DNA of 34,709 nt from a virus. Position 1 is the stretch's first letter. Each line of letters opens with the position of its first letter. Positions 1 to 7,484 of this stretch are shown here, one piece after another. The position numbers and the translations under genes are program-made. The notes under the pieces were generated by a model, which was given only the letters and a program-made list of their open reading frames with translations, did no database searches and was not told where the DNA came from. The DNA lies in IMG/VR virus record IMGVR_UViG_3300030104_000102, positions 1 to 34,709 of that record, one strand, 5' to 3'.

Positions 1-938
1 TCACGGTCGTGACCCCACTTATGATCGACTACAAAGGTTACTGCGTTCATAGCACCCCACCACGTACCTTTAGATGATTTAAGGTTAGCTCCTGGCTGCT
101 CCTCAATCGCTTGATGTACCATAGCTGGTATGCGTTTAAACTCATCAACCATAGATTGACGAGTAGCGATAGCTTTGACATTACTCATTTTTTCTATCTC
201 ATCTTGAGCCACGAGTAACTCAGGCTGAAACAGGTCAGCGATGTAATTAACTACCGAATCTTTCTTAAACTTCTTAGAGCTTAAAAACTCAGCTGACTCT
301 TTAAACTCAGTCATTTTATCAGCAGCCAAACCTAGAGCCTGCTCTGCGGACGCAAACACTTGAGTATCAAGAGCTCTAACGTGAGGCATCTTAAAACCAG
401 CAGTGCTTTTATTAGACAAAGCCATGGTCAACGTATTATTACAAACTACCCTGATAGGTGTAAACCTAATCTCGTTAGACTTACCCCACTTATGAGACAC
501 GTTTACTAATAAGTAACCTAGCACACGGTCATCACCAGGAAGCGTAAAGTCTTTACTGACGTTAGCTAATCCCCAAACCTGCTCGCCACCTTTCAGTGAG
601 CCAGCAGTCTCCATCTTCATGTGCCCAGCGTCAGTAAACTTTTTGAAAAACTCAAAAGCCTCTGAGTTTTGACTAGGGATAAACCTTGGACCACATGGAC
701 CAAAGGTCTTGTTATCACTATCACGGACTAACACAGAGTAATTTTCTACACCAATGATATCATCACTAGCGTTTACGTCTGCGTCAGCGTGGGTAAATAA
801 ATGCCTTTTACTTACTGTCCAGTCAAGTCCAGCAGCAACAAGCATCTCTTGTGGTGTAAGGTTATCTTCAACCTGTACACCTAGCCCATGCCAAGGGGTC
901 TCCCCAGCATAAGCCATCGTTTCTACAGCGTGTGCCAT
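1..938 (-). CDS. DUF932 phage/plasmid-like protein, C-terminus cut off
   Basis: The frame is open from an ATG at 936-938 to the left edge (312 codons), so the C-terminus is missing. A strong AGGAG Shine-Dalgarno sits just upstream on the minus strand (reverse complement of ctcctt). The start (MAHAVETMAYAGETPWHGLG) and later blocks such as GDDRVLGYLLVNVSHKWG and RVVCNNTL match the DUF932 / TIGR03299 family of phage- and plasmid-borne proteins, which usually run to about 330-400 residues. Their function is unknown; they often sit near replication and recombination genes, as here. It is the last gene of the replication operon seen in the window. The 87-nt gap before it is AT-rich and could hold a promoter, but I find no convincing -35/-10 pair. 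Family assignment is fairly sure; no biochemical role is claimed. Confidence 0.8.
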   Translation of the reverse strand, partial: MAHAVETMAYAGETPWHGLGVQVEDNLTPQEMLVAAGLDWTVSKRHLFTHADADVNASDDIIGVENYSVLVRDSDNKTFGPCGPRFIPSQNSEAFEFFKKFTDAGHMKMETAGSLKGGEQVWGLANVSKDFTLPGDDRVLGYLLVNVSHKWGKSNEIRFTPIRVVCNNTLTMALSNKSTAGFKMPHVRALDTQVFASAEQALGLAADKMTEFKESAEFLSSKKFKKDSVVNYIADLFQPELLVAQDEIEKMSNVKAIATRQSMVDEFKRIPAMVHQAIEEQPGANLKSSKGTWWGAMNAVTFVVDHKWGHDR

Positions 939-1025
939 ATTTTTCTCCTTTCTAAAAATGTCTTCGTATAATTACTAAACATAGGTACTACTTTATATAA
1001 AAGCGTTAAGGATAAAAGCATAATG

Positions 1026-1424
1026 CTAAAGATTATAGGCAAGTTCATAATTTAACCAGTTATCAAATGTAGTGACTATCGTAATTGAATTATCTTTACC
1101 CCACTCTGAACTCATAGACCACAGAGGAACACACACTCGTATGTCTTGATGATTATATTTCCATATCAGAACTGGGATAGTATCTCCGCAAGAATCACAT
1201 ACTTGTTTCCACCAATCTTCTTTATACCAATTACCATTAGCATATCGTTTACATTCAATAGTGTGATTAGGTATGTTTAAGTCACCCAAGTCTTTTTCCT
1301 GATACTGTTCTAGATTACGTTTGACTTTATATTCATAACCTATTTCCTCAAAGAAACTATTTATACGTTTAGCTACATCACGCTCAAAAGAAGCACCTTT
1401 ATTTCTAGAATTTATTTTACCCAT
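1026..1424 (-). CDS. PDDEXK-type endonuclease (Holliday-junction-resolvase-like)
   Basis: A 132-residue protein with the layout of a small PDDEXK nuclease: an N-terminal GASFERDVAKRIN helix giving Glu14, then GDLN with Asp48, then the IECKR strand with Glu57 and Lys59. This G-x-x-F-E ... D ... E-x-K order is that of archaeal-type Hjc resolvases and related phage endonucleases; the family metal-binding residues are all present. A later Trp-rich stretch (WYKEDWWKQVCDSCG) and the CDSCG pair of cysteines are unusual and may be structural. In a phage with its own PolA and primase, likely roles are resolving recombination or replication branches, or degrading host DNA. It overlaps the upstream HTH gene by 8 nt, so the two are translationally coupled. 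The substrate cannot be read from sequence. Confidence 0.65.
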   Translation of the reverse strand: MGKINSRNKGASFERDVAKRINSFFEEIGYEYKVKRNLEQYQEKDLGDLNIPNHTIECKRYANGNWYKEDWWKQVCDSCGDTIPVLIWKYNHQDIRVCVPLWSMSSEWGKDNSITIVTTFDNWLNYELAYNL

Positions 1425-1716
1425 GTTTTGTTTTTATTAACCTTACCCCTTCTGATTCTAACCAATTACGCATAGCTTGATTTACAGCCCACGATCCTTG
1501 ATCCCTAAAAACTTCTTTCATCTTTTTATGTGCGGTGTTGTAAGATTTCAAACCCTTGTAGTAATTACCATCTCCCAGTGTAGAATATCGTACAATCTGC
1601 CATACTCTTTGTTTAGATATGTTGTACTTTAGTCCTATGTCTTCTAACGTTGTGTGACTGTTTATATAAGTCATATAAATATTAAAGTATAGATCTTTTA
1701 GCTCAGCTTTCTTCAT
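1417..1716 (-). CDS. small helix-turn-helix protein (sigma-70 region-4-like)
   Basis: I choose the ATG at 1714-1716 (MKKAELKDLYF, 99 residues), which has AAGGA about 8 nt upstream, rather than a longer in-frame start at 1761 that would run deeper into the polymerase gene. Residues about 22-44 (TLEDIGLKYNISKQRVWQIV) form a helix-turn-helix like that of sigma-70 region 4 or Trp-repressor-like DNA-binding domains. The rest is basic and helical. It overlaps the end of the polymerase gene by 14 nt and the nuclease by 8 nt. A small DNA-binding regulator or replication accessory protein is plausible; nothing shows a target site. Confidence 0.6.
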   Translation of the reverse strand: MKKAELKDLYFNIYMTYINSHTTLEDIGLKYNISKQRVWQIVRYSTLGDGNYYKGLKSYNTAHKKMKEVFRDQGSWAVNQAMRNWLESEGVRLIKTKHG

Positions 1717-3595
1717 TGAAATATTCCTTATAGTCTGTAACGTTACCCCAACTTGGACCAATCTCTGCGTCTACTTTATTAGGTACTTTTAGTTCTACAC
1801 AGTCTCTCATTATATCTACGACCTTCTCACATTCTTTTTTATCGGTTACAGATATATTAAGTTCATCATGTACTTGTGTATGAGCTAATAACCCTTCTTT
1901 ATATAAATCGAGCATAGCTTGCTTAGTCATATCTGCAGCTGAGCCTTGTATCAAACGGTTCATAGCTTTATAGGTATAGGCTCGCTTTAGCCTACCGCCA
2001 TACTCATCCATAGCCTTATCAAAAGGTAGTGGTAATTCTCTTCTATCGTGTGGTTCATATAAATTAAACCTACACTTACGACCCAATATAGTTTTGACAT
2101 AACCTCTGTTAGCTCCCTGACGAGCAGCAGAGTCACGCAAGCCACGGACAAAGGGCACTCGTTCATGATACTGATCAAACAGTGTCTCAGCTTCTTCATT
2201 ACTGATACCAAGCTGACTCGTTAACTTATCCTTACCCATACCGTAACTTAATCCTAGATTAATTATCTTAGCTTCCTTACGGCTTATGTTAGCCATATCT
2301 GCTACTATTTGATGAAAGTCAGCGTCATCATCGTGATAGTCGTTTGCTGCTTCTTCCGCACCATCCTGTTGCGTTATCAAAGAATAATGTACTGTAAGTC
2401 TAGGCTCTTGCTGAGAGTAATCAAAACATCCCCAGTGTTTTCCTTCCTCTGGTATAAATAATGAACGTATTAGATTACCTATCATAGGATCTCTAGCTGG
2501 CACTTGTTGTAAGTTTGGATTACTACAACTAAACCTTCCCGTAACCGTGCCTCCGCTATCTGATCTGAGTGGGTGTAGCTCACCGTGTATCCTACCGTCA
2601 ACTAAATGACCTAATATCATTTTATCTATAAACGTAGTACGAGCCTTATTTAGTTTTCTAGCCTGAGCGATAGCCATAGGTAATTTATGATCATGAGCCT
2701 CTAGCCAGTTAGCTACAAAACTTGGTGCTTGAGTTTTAGGGGTTTTAGGATAATCTAGCCCTGCCCTATCAAACACTTGTGCTAATGACTGTGCTGCCCA
2801 TAAGTCTGGTTCTATACCATACCAACCCTTAACCTCTTTGATTATTTTATCTTCGTCTTGCTTTAATTGTTTCTTTACCTGCTGTGCTTTATCAATATCT
2901 ATCCGCACACCCTTCATCCTCATGTCTATAAGCACAGGTAATAATCCACGCTCTAAGTTATAAATATCAGTTATGTTTTCCTCACTGATACCTCTTTTTA
3001 ATATCTGCCATAGCCTGTATGTAAGGTCGGCATCTTGCTCAGCATACATACCTACATACTCTGGTGCTAATTTATACATTTCAGATTTAGCATCAACACC
3101 GAATATCTGTGCAGCTTCTGTGAGCATAGTTTCATCTTTTATTTCACCGAGATACATTTTACCTAAACTGTTAAGTGAGTAACTGTACTCATTTTCATTT
3201 AGTAACGGAGCAGCCATCATAGTATCGTGTACCTCACCGTTGATTCTATAACCTTCTGCTTTGAGCCAACCTACATCGTACTGAGCGTTATGAAATATTT
3301 TAGAGTTAGGAGCGTCTAACTGTTTCTGTAACCACTTACGAACCACATTTTTATCTAAGTTTGCACCGTTACTATGAGCCACAGGAAAGTATCCTTTCCA
3401 ACCCTCAGTAGCTATAGCTATACCTATAATGTGTCCTCTATCTCTACCAGCCCACCCTGGACCATGTGTAGTAAGCCACGGATCACAAGTTTCTAAGTCT
3501 ATGGCTATCTCTTTCTGGTTTGTTAAATCAGGGAAAGAAGTGGGTGGTCGCCAATCTGTTTCTGGCTTTAAAAAATCCATTATCATTTGTGTCAT
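1703..3595 (-). CDS. polA: DNA polymerase I, family A, with 3'-5' exonuclease
   Basis: Replicative polymerase of T7 gp5/PolA type, 630 residues, without the 5' nuclease domain. The proofreading domain is intact: Exo I IDLET (Asp33, Glu35), Exo II FHNAQYD (Asp107), Exo III YAEQD (Tyr184, Asp188). Polymerase motifs follow: TGRFSCSNPNLQQVPARD (about 352-369), motif A DYSQQEPR (Asp392), motif B RKEAKIINLGLSYGMG (Arg439, Lys443, Tyr451) and motif C QVHDE (Asp577, Glu578). At the site equivalent to E. coli Phe762 this enzyme has Leu447. In marine phage surveys Leu at this site has been linked with slower replication and possibly temperate lifestyles. The start could be any of three close Met codons (residues 1, 4, 6). 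A stop 1 nt before the ThyA-like gene's stop region keeps it in one operon. No thioredoxin-binding loop was looked for beyond these motifs. Confidence 0.97.
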   Translation of the reverse strand: MTQMIMDFLKPETDWRPPTSFPDLTNQKEIAIDLETCDPWLTTHGPGWAGRDRGHIIGIAIATEGWKGYFPVAHSNGANLDKNVVRKWLQKQLDAPNSKIFHNAQYDVGWLKAEGYRINGEVHDTMMAAPLLNENEYSYSLNSLGKMYLGEIKDETMLTEAAQIFGVDAKSEMYKLAPEYVGMYAEQDADLTYRLWQILKRGISEENITDIYNLERGLLPVLIDMRMKGVRIDIDKAQQVKKQLKQDEDKIIKEVKGWYGIEPDLWAAQSLAQVFDRAGLDYPKTPKTQAPSFVANWLEAHDHKLPMAIAQARKLNKARTTFIDKMILGHLVDGRIHGELHPLRSDSGGTVTGRFSCSNPNLQQVPARDPMIGNLIRSLFIPEEGKHWGCFDYSQQEPRLTVHYSLITQQDGAEEAANDYHDDDADFHQIVADMANISRKEAKIINLGLSYGMGKDKLTSQLGISNEEAETLFDQYHERVPFVRGLRDSAARQGANRGYVKTILGRKCRFNLYEPHDRRELPLPFDKAMDEYGGRLKRAYTYKAMNRLIQGSAADMTKQAMLDLYKEGLLAHTQVHDELNISVTDKKECEKVVDIMRDCVELKVPNKVDAEIGPSWGNVTDYKEYFNEES

Positions 3596-3596
3596 T

Positions 3597-4604
3597 TTAT
3601 ACCCTTCTATCTAGCCACTCAAAACATGCCCTACGCCAATCTGTAGCAGCACAGCTTTGTATTTCTATTATAGCTTCTTCCGTTTTACCTAGCCTGTGTA
3701 ACCAGAAAGCATCTTGCATTGGCACAGCTACCTCTGTAAAAAACCTATCATTAAACTTGACGTCTTCAAAAGGTACTCTATCTAGAAAGTTGACTAAATC
3801 AATGTCCCATAACTCTGGGCTTACATTTATCAAAGGGTACGGTGAGACCTCTCCTGTTACATATGGATTATTTTTCATAGCAGTCCTTTGCGTATAAAAA
3901 TCTAGAGCGTCTCTACTAATTAATTGGTCTAATAATTTTTTAAATAAATCTTCATACGCATGAAAGTTATCACTAATCTGATAATATCTACCCACAGGAA
4001 TACCTATGTTAGCTGCCATGTATTCATGTAGCATAGACATATGCACTGCGTTAGCACCGTAAGCTCCCCATATAATATCGTTTGACCTATTACTGACTGT
4101 CATCTGTAGACACCCTGTAGTGTCTTCTTTAAAATATATAGAGGTATTACAAGGCACATCTTTGCCGTCTCTACCTAAGTCATTATAAGCGTCCCACATC
4201 TGTAAAACAGAACGTCTATCTTCTCCGTCTTTCTTTAATCTTTCTATGATGACCTTTAGTTGATCAAAACCGAAGTAGTACCGCCATCTCCAACCGTATG
4301 CCCCCCAAAGTATTTTACCATCATCACTGTAGTTCTCCATATTTTTAGCGTAGTATTTTACAAACTCTAAATCATTACGACCATCAAGCATCCATAAACT
4401 CTCCATAAAATGGAAAAATGGATTAGCGTCACGTTCCTCCCAGAATAAAACCCTTTCTTTAGGTCTTTCATAAACTGTGGTTACAGGAGTTCTAGCTTGA
4501 TAAACTCTACCGTTTCTACTTTCATTTCTAAAATCTTCTGTATGTAATAAATCCATACCACGTACTAAAGCATCGTGTACGTTTCTTACCTCAAGAACCT
4601 GCAT
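3597..4604 (-). CDS. thymidylate synthase-superfamily enzyme (ThyA or dUMP/dCMP hydroxymethylase)
   Basis: 335 residues with the ThyA fold signatures: phosphate-binding EDRRSVLQMWDA (Arg130, Arg131), catalytic cysteine in VPCNTSIYF (Cys152), NRSNDIIWGAYGANAVHMS (Arg173, Ser174, Asp176) and SDNFHAY (His215, Tyr217), matching the H-x-Y nucleotide contact of ThyA. ThyA converts dUMP to dTMP; close phage relatives instead make 5-hydroxymethyl-dUMP or -dCMP. The base-discriminating Asn of E. coli ThyA (Asn177) falls near Ala184/Asn185 depending on a one-residue gap, so the product cannot be settled here. The C-terminus lacks the typical ThyA ending. The next-door dUTPase supplies dUMP, and the adjoining glycosyltransferase and HMUDK_hel protein make a hydroxymethylase role attractive. 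It overlaps the glycosyltransferase by 14 nt. Confidence 0.85.
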   Translation of the reverse strand: MQVLEVRNVHDALVRGMDLLHTEDFRNESRNGRVYQARTPVTTVYERPKERVLFWEERDANPFFHFMESLWMLDGRNDLEFVKYYAKNMENYSDDGKILWGAYGWRWRYYFGFDQLKVIIERLKKDGEDRRSVLQMWDAYNDLGRDGKDVPCNTSIYFKEDTTGCLQMTVSNRSNDIIWGAYGANAVHMSMLHEYMAANIGIPVGRYYQISDNFHAYEDLFKKLLDQLISRDALDFYTQRTAMKNNPYVTGEVSPYPLINVSPELWDIDLVNFLDRVPFEDVKFNDRFFTEVAVPMQDAFWLHRLGKTEEAIIEIQSCAATDWRRACFEWLDRRV

Positions 4605-5376
4605 TTTCTACTCCTTCTTTATATGCTTTTTTCCAACCTATGATTACATCTTTACGTGGTAAACCATTCCATGCAGTTTTAGTTTGCTTTTCTACTACTT
4701 TTACGCAGGTGGGGTGAAGGTCATGTAGCCTTTGAGCCCCCTCATTATGTACGTCAATAGTTCTCCACTCACTACAGCCACCGTCAGCGTTAGAAGACTT
4801 TTGACCTTGAGCATAATAAAAACTTACTTTACATGCTTTACCCCTTCTAAGTAATTGTAAGGCTATATCAAAATCCTCCATGACTCTAGTTCTGCCCCAC
4901 TCAACATCACTAGGAAACTCTTCTAAGTTATACCCTAGAACTCTCATGTACCTTGTATTTTCTACTGATAAACTTTCTACCCTATTATTACCCTCTCTGG
5001 CACTTACACCCACATGAGCATAACCTTGATCCATCCATTCATCAAGTAATCCAAATAAAGCAGGATACTCTTCTGATTCAAGATACCTAAGATGCCAGTC
5101 AGTTGGACTTTTACGAATATAAAAACGTAAGTCATCGTCTAACATAATTATACGTGGGTCGTCTGTATTTTCTACTATGTATTTACGCTTTGGACCTATA
5201 CCGATACAGTCCTCAGGCACTACCATCTTAGCTGTATCTGGGTATTTATCATATTGATCTTTTTCGTCTTCGTCTATAACTAAGACTACCTGACCATTAG
5301 TTTGCATATCTTTAGGAAACCATTTAAGTGTTTCTTGGTTTTTAGGTCTGCCTCTTGTTGGTATATATATTTTCAT
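4591..5376 (-). CDS. glycosyltransferase, TET-associated (TAGT)-like, GT-A fold
   Basis: 261 residues opening with MKIYIPTRGRPKNQETLKWF, then VVPEDCIGIGPKRKYIVENT and a metal-binding acidic triplet in RIIMLDDDLRF (Asp80-82). A second acidic motif, RVMEDFDIALQLLRRG (Glu167, Asp168), is where GT-A enzymes place their catalytic acid. This arrangement matches the TET/JBP-associated glycosyltransferases that Iyer and Aravind predicted to glycosylate hydroxymethylated bases in phage DNA. It lies between the ThyA-like enzyme (14-nt overlap) and the dUTPase (4-nt ATGA overlap), as expected for an enzyme that decorates a modified pyrimidine. No signal peptide or membrane segment is seen, so it acts in the cytoplasm. 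The sugar donor and exact base are unknown. A generic family-2 glycosyltransferase acting on another substrate is the alternative. Confidence 0.75.
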   Translation of the reverse strand: MKIYIPTRGRPKNQETLKWFPKDMQTNGQVVLVIDEDEKDQYDKYPDTAKMVVPEDCIGIGPKRKYIVENTDDPRIIMLDDDLRFYIRKSPTDWHLRYLESEEYPALFGLLDEWMDQGYAHVGVSAREGNNRVESLSVENTRYMRVLGYNLEEFPSDVEWGRTRVMEDFDIALQLLRRGKACKVSFYYAQGQKSSNADGGCSEWRTIDVHNEGAQRLHDLHPTCVKVVEKQTKTAWNGLPRKDVIIGWKKAYKEGVENAGS

Positions 5377-5831
5377 TTTGTACCTGTACTCCCGAACCCA
5401 CCTATACTGCGCATAGTGATACCACTAAAATCTAACACAGGTTGCCACATTACCTGAACCACAGGCACTATAACTAACTGAGCTATCCTCTGTCCTTTTT
5501 CAATAAGCATGCCTGTCTCCCCGTTATTAGTTAGTGGAACCATTAACTCACCTTGATAGTCTGCATCAATAATTCCTAAAGTATTGGTTAAGTGTATCTT
5601 TTTAATACCTAGACTAGAACGAGGCACAAGCAAGCCACAAAGCTCAAAGTCTCCTAAGTACATAGCTAACCCTGTGCGGTATGTATGAGACTCTCCTGGA
5701 GTTAACTCATAGTCTTCTGCTGACCGTAAGTCTAAACCAGCTGAGCCTACAGTGGCATACTCGGGGAGTATGTGTGGGTCAGTATGGTCAAATAAACTTG
5801 GGTCTATTATTTTAATCTCTACTTTCTTCAT
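5373..5831 (-). CDS. dut: dUTP diphosphatase (dUTPase)
   Basis: All five motifs of the trimeric dUTPase family are present in 152 residues: I SAGLDLRS (Asp34), II PRSSLGIK (71-73), III GIIDADYQGEL (Asp89, Tyr92), IV KGQRIAQLV, and V GGFGSTG (144-150), whose C-terminal Phe arm closes over the nucleotide. It hydrolyses dUTP to dUMP and pyrophosphate, keeping uracil out of DNA and feeding dUMP to the ThyA-like enzyme two genes downstream. Length is normal for the family. The gene starts inside the end of the preceding small helical gene (20-nt overlap) and its stop overlaps the glycosyltransferase start, so it is part of the nucleotide/modification operon. Confidence 0.96.
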   Translation of the reverse strand: MKKVEIKIIDPSLFDHTDPHILPEYATVGSAGLDLRSAEDYELTPGESHTYRTGLAMYLGDFELCGLLVPRSSLGIKKIHLTNTLGIIDADYQGELMVPLTNNGETGMLIEKGQRIAQLVIVPVVQVMWQPVLDFSGITMRSIGGFGSTGTK

Positions 5832-6141
5832 AGTTATCCTCTCTTTTTTCTTTAGTTATAAATCTTGATGTATAATCCTCTACTAATATTAAGTATCTCC
5901 TTAAATCACGTATGTCGTCTAATATGCCTGTATCTGTAGGATCTTTAGCTATAGCTGAAAATATATCGTAGCCTTCTTTATGGGTTTGATTCTCTATCCT
6001 ATCCCATTTACGTGCTAACATCATAAAAGCTCCCACGCCTCCACGCTTACGCCAACTATCTCCGTAGCTTTTTTCAGCTTCTACTAGCTCACGCACGTCG
6101 TCCTCAACTAAGTTAAATAAATCTCTTGAGTCTACAGCCAT
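5812..6141 (-). CDS. small helical protein, possibly Nmad1/DUF1599-like
   Basis: 109 residues, predicted mostly helical and highly charged. The block SYGDSWRKRGGVGAFMMLAR followed by KWDRIENQ and DIRDLRRYLILVE resembles the YG-x-SW ... K-x-x-RI pattern of DUF1599, a family named nucleotide-modification-associated domain 1 in Pfam (from memory). Such proteins recall all-alpha NTP pyrophosphohydrolases. It overlaps the HMUDK_hel gene by 10 nt and the dUTPase by 20 nt. That company supports a role in handling modified nucleotides, for example housecleaning of dNTPs, but this is inference from context and a short motif. Confidence 0.55.
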   Translation of the reverse strand: MAVDSRDLFNLVEDDVRELVEAEKSYGDSWRKRGGVGAFMMLARKWDRIENQTHKEGYDIFSAIAKDPTDTGILDDIRDLRRYLILVEDYTSRFITKEKREDNYEESRD

Positions 6142-6974
6142 TTAGTTTCTCCTGTATATTTAAATTTTGCTCTAGGTCTGCCTTCTCCTAAACGCACCCT
6201 TTCATATTTATCGTACTCACATAGGCAGTGCTCTATCTCCCTCATCTCTAATGTAGGTAAAAAACTTCCTGCATATATACTAGCGTGATCTAATAACTCC
6301 CTCATCTCTGTCGTTAGTTGGTCTGGTTTTATAGTTTGCTCTAGTGGTCTACCGTGTATTCTATTTAAGCCACGTTTAGCTCCTGGACCAGCATTAGCCC
6401 AAGTCATAATATCATCAGCGTTTTCTAAATATTTACTGTGTCGTAGGTCAGTTACTACCTCATAAGCCATAAAGCCACTAAATCCAGGATATGGTAAATA
6501 CTTTTTCCAAGTCTCCTCAAGTGAGTACGGTAATATCTGAGGAGGTGATTCATATAGTGGGGTAAGTATTTTATCTATAGTTTGTTCAACCTTTGTACCA
6601 CCTAACGTGCCTGTCAACATATAAGCACCTGTGTACACTTTTTCTTTTCTATCTAACCTACCTTGCATGATAGCTTTTACACGTTCAGGGTTCCAGTGCT
6701 CAGGAAAACCTATCTCTTGTAAAGTATCTGGCCAGTTTATTTGACGAGCCACAGCCATAGCGAAAGGTAAATTAGGGTGGTCAGCATAAGGCTCTTTCCA
6801 GTTCTCACGTATCCATACAGTAACCTTATCTAACTCACGATAAACATTACAGAAACTATAGGTCTGTAATATCTCATCCTCTGTCCACGGAAAGGCTTCT
6901 CCTATACTACGTTTTAAATAGATAGCATGCCTTTCATTAATATAGTTATAAAAACCGTCTACACTTGAAACCAT
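6132..6974 (-). CDS. HMUDK_hel-family protein (5-hmdU / thymine hypermodification-associated)
   Basis: 280 residues with a pattern I recognise from the family named '5-hmdU DNA kinase, helical domain': FYNYINERHAIYLKR, PWTEDEILQTYSFCNVYREL (29-48), LPFAMAVARQINWPDTL, LPYPGFSGFMAYEVVTDLR, GPGAKRGLNRIHGRP (196-210) and IEHCLCEYDKYERVRLGEG (247-265). Iyer and colleagues placed it with the alpha-glutamyl/putrescinyl-thymine pyrophosphorylase group, helical DNA-glycosylase-like proteins predicted to act on 5-hydroxymethyluracil in DNA. No P-loop kinase is fused to it and none is visible in the window, so this is a stand-alone helical domain. It overlaps the small helical gene by 10 nt and the next gene by 16 nt. 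Family call is fairly firm; the reaction is not. Confidence 0.75.
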   Translation of the reverse strand: MVSSVDGFYNYINERHAIYLKRSIGEAFPWTEDEILQTYSFCNVYRELDKVTVWIRENWKEPYADHPNLPFAMAVARQINWPDTLQEIGFPEHWNPERVKAIMQGRLDRKEKVYTGAYMLTGTLGGTKVEQTIDKILTPLYESPPQILPYSLEETWKKYLPYPGFSGFMAYEVVTDLRHSKYLENADDIMTWANAGPGAKRGLNRIHGRPLEQTIKPDQLTTEMRELLDHASIYAGSFLPTLEMREIEHCLCEYDKYERVRLGEGRPRAKFKYTGETKWL

Positions 6975-7426
6975 TCTGGTACCTCACGTTTAGTCCACTT
7001 AGCAAAGCCACTTTTCTCCCCTATATAGTAATTACGATAAGCAGATATAGGATCACTCAATACTTTATACTCATCAGGCATACACTGTGGATGTTGTTGC
7101 AAGCCTTTACTTTTTATGAGTGGAGGAAATAATTCATTAATGACTTCTATTGATTTATGACTAGCTGACCTACCGTACCGCCAGCAAAACTCCTCATTTA
7201 AATAAATAGCTAATTCTTTTAACCAAAGCCAATTATCAAGACTCTCCCCAGCCCATATAGTACAAGGGTGTTTAGCGTGTACAGGCTTATAAGGAGCGTT
7301 TTGACCGTTAGTCCAAAGGCTTGTACAAAGCATTTGAGCTGACTCTAATATCATTTTAGATACATGCTTATCACAGTGCGTTTGAGCACAAAGTTGAGGA
7401 GTCGTATCTAATTTAAATATATTCAC
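6959..7426 (-). CDS. conserved phage protein, His/Cys/Trp-rich (CDKHV motif), unknown function
   Basis: 155 residues starting at a GTG codon with no clear Shine-Dalgarno. Likely conserved blocks are CDKHVSKMILESAQMLC (18-34), KHPCTIWAGES..NWLWL (52-69) and PQCMPDEYK...AYRNYYIGEK (113-138), with several Cys, His and Trp residues that could bind metal or form an active site. I have a memory of similar proteins in marine and cyanophage genomes without assigned function. It overlaps the HMUDK_hel gene by 16 nt and follows the AlkB gene after 58 nt, so it belongs to the proposed base-modification cassette. No function is claimed. Confidence 0.75.
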   Translation of the reverse strand: MNIFKLDTTPQLCAQTHCDKHVSKMILESAQMLCTSLWTNGQNAPYKPVHAKHPCTIWAGESLDNWLWLKELAIYLNEEFCWRYGRSASHKSIEVINELFPPLIKSKGLQQHPQCMPDEYKVLSDPISAYRNYYIGEKSGFAKWTKREVPEWFQV

Positions 7427-7439
7427 GTTATTTATTTTA

Positions 7440-7453
7440 CTTTACAAGTAAAG
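7440..7453. promoter_or_regulatory. palindrome CTTTAC-AA-GTAAAG in an intergenic gap
   Basis: A perfect 6+6 inverted repeat with a 2-nt centre lies in the 58-nt gap between AlkB and the GTG start of the CDKHV gene. It is too tight to be a hairpin and too weak for a terminator, so an operator-type protein site is the better reading. This is one of few real gaps in the left operon. AT-rich sequence on either side could house a promoter, but no clear -35/-10 pair is seen. Confidence 0.35.
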
Positions 7454-7484
7454 GGAAAGTATAGGATTATTCATAAAATTTATA

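Noticed and set aside
1717-1761. Upstream in-frame extension of the HTH gene
   Set aside because: It would overlap polymerase by a further 45 nt and lacks a Shine-Dalgarno, unlike the internal ATG at 1716.
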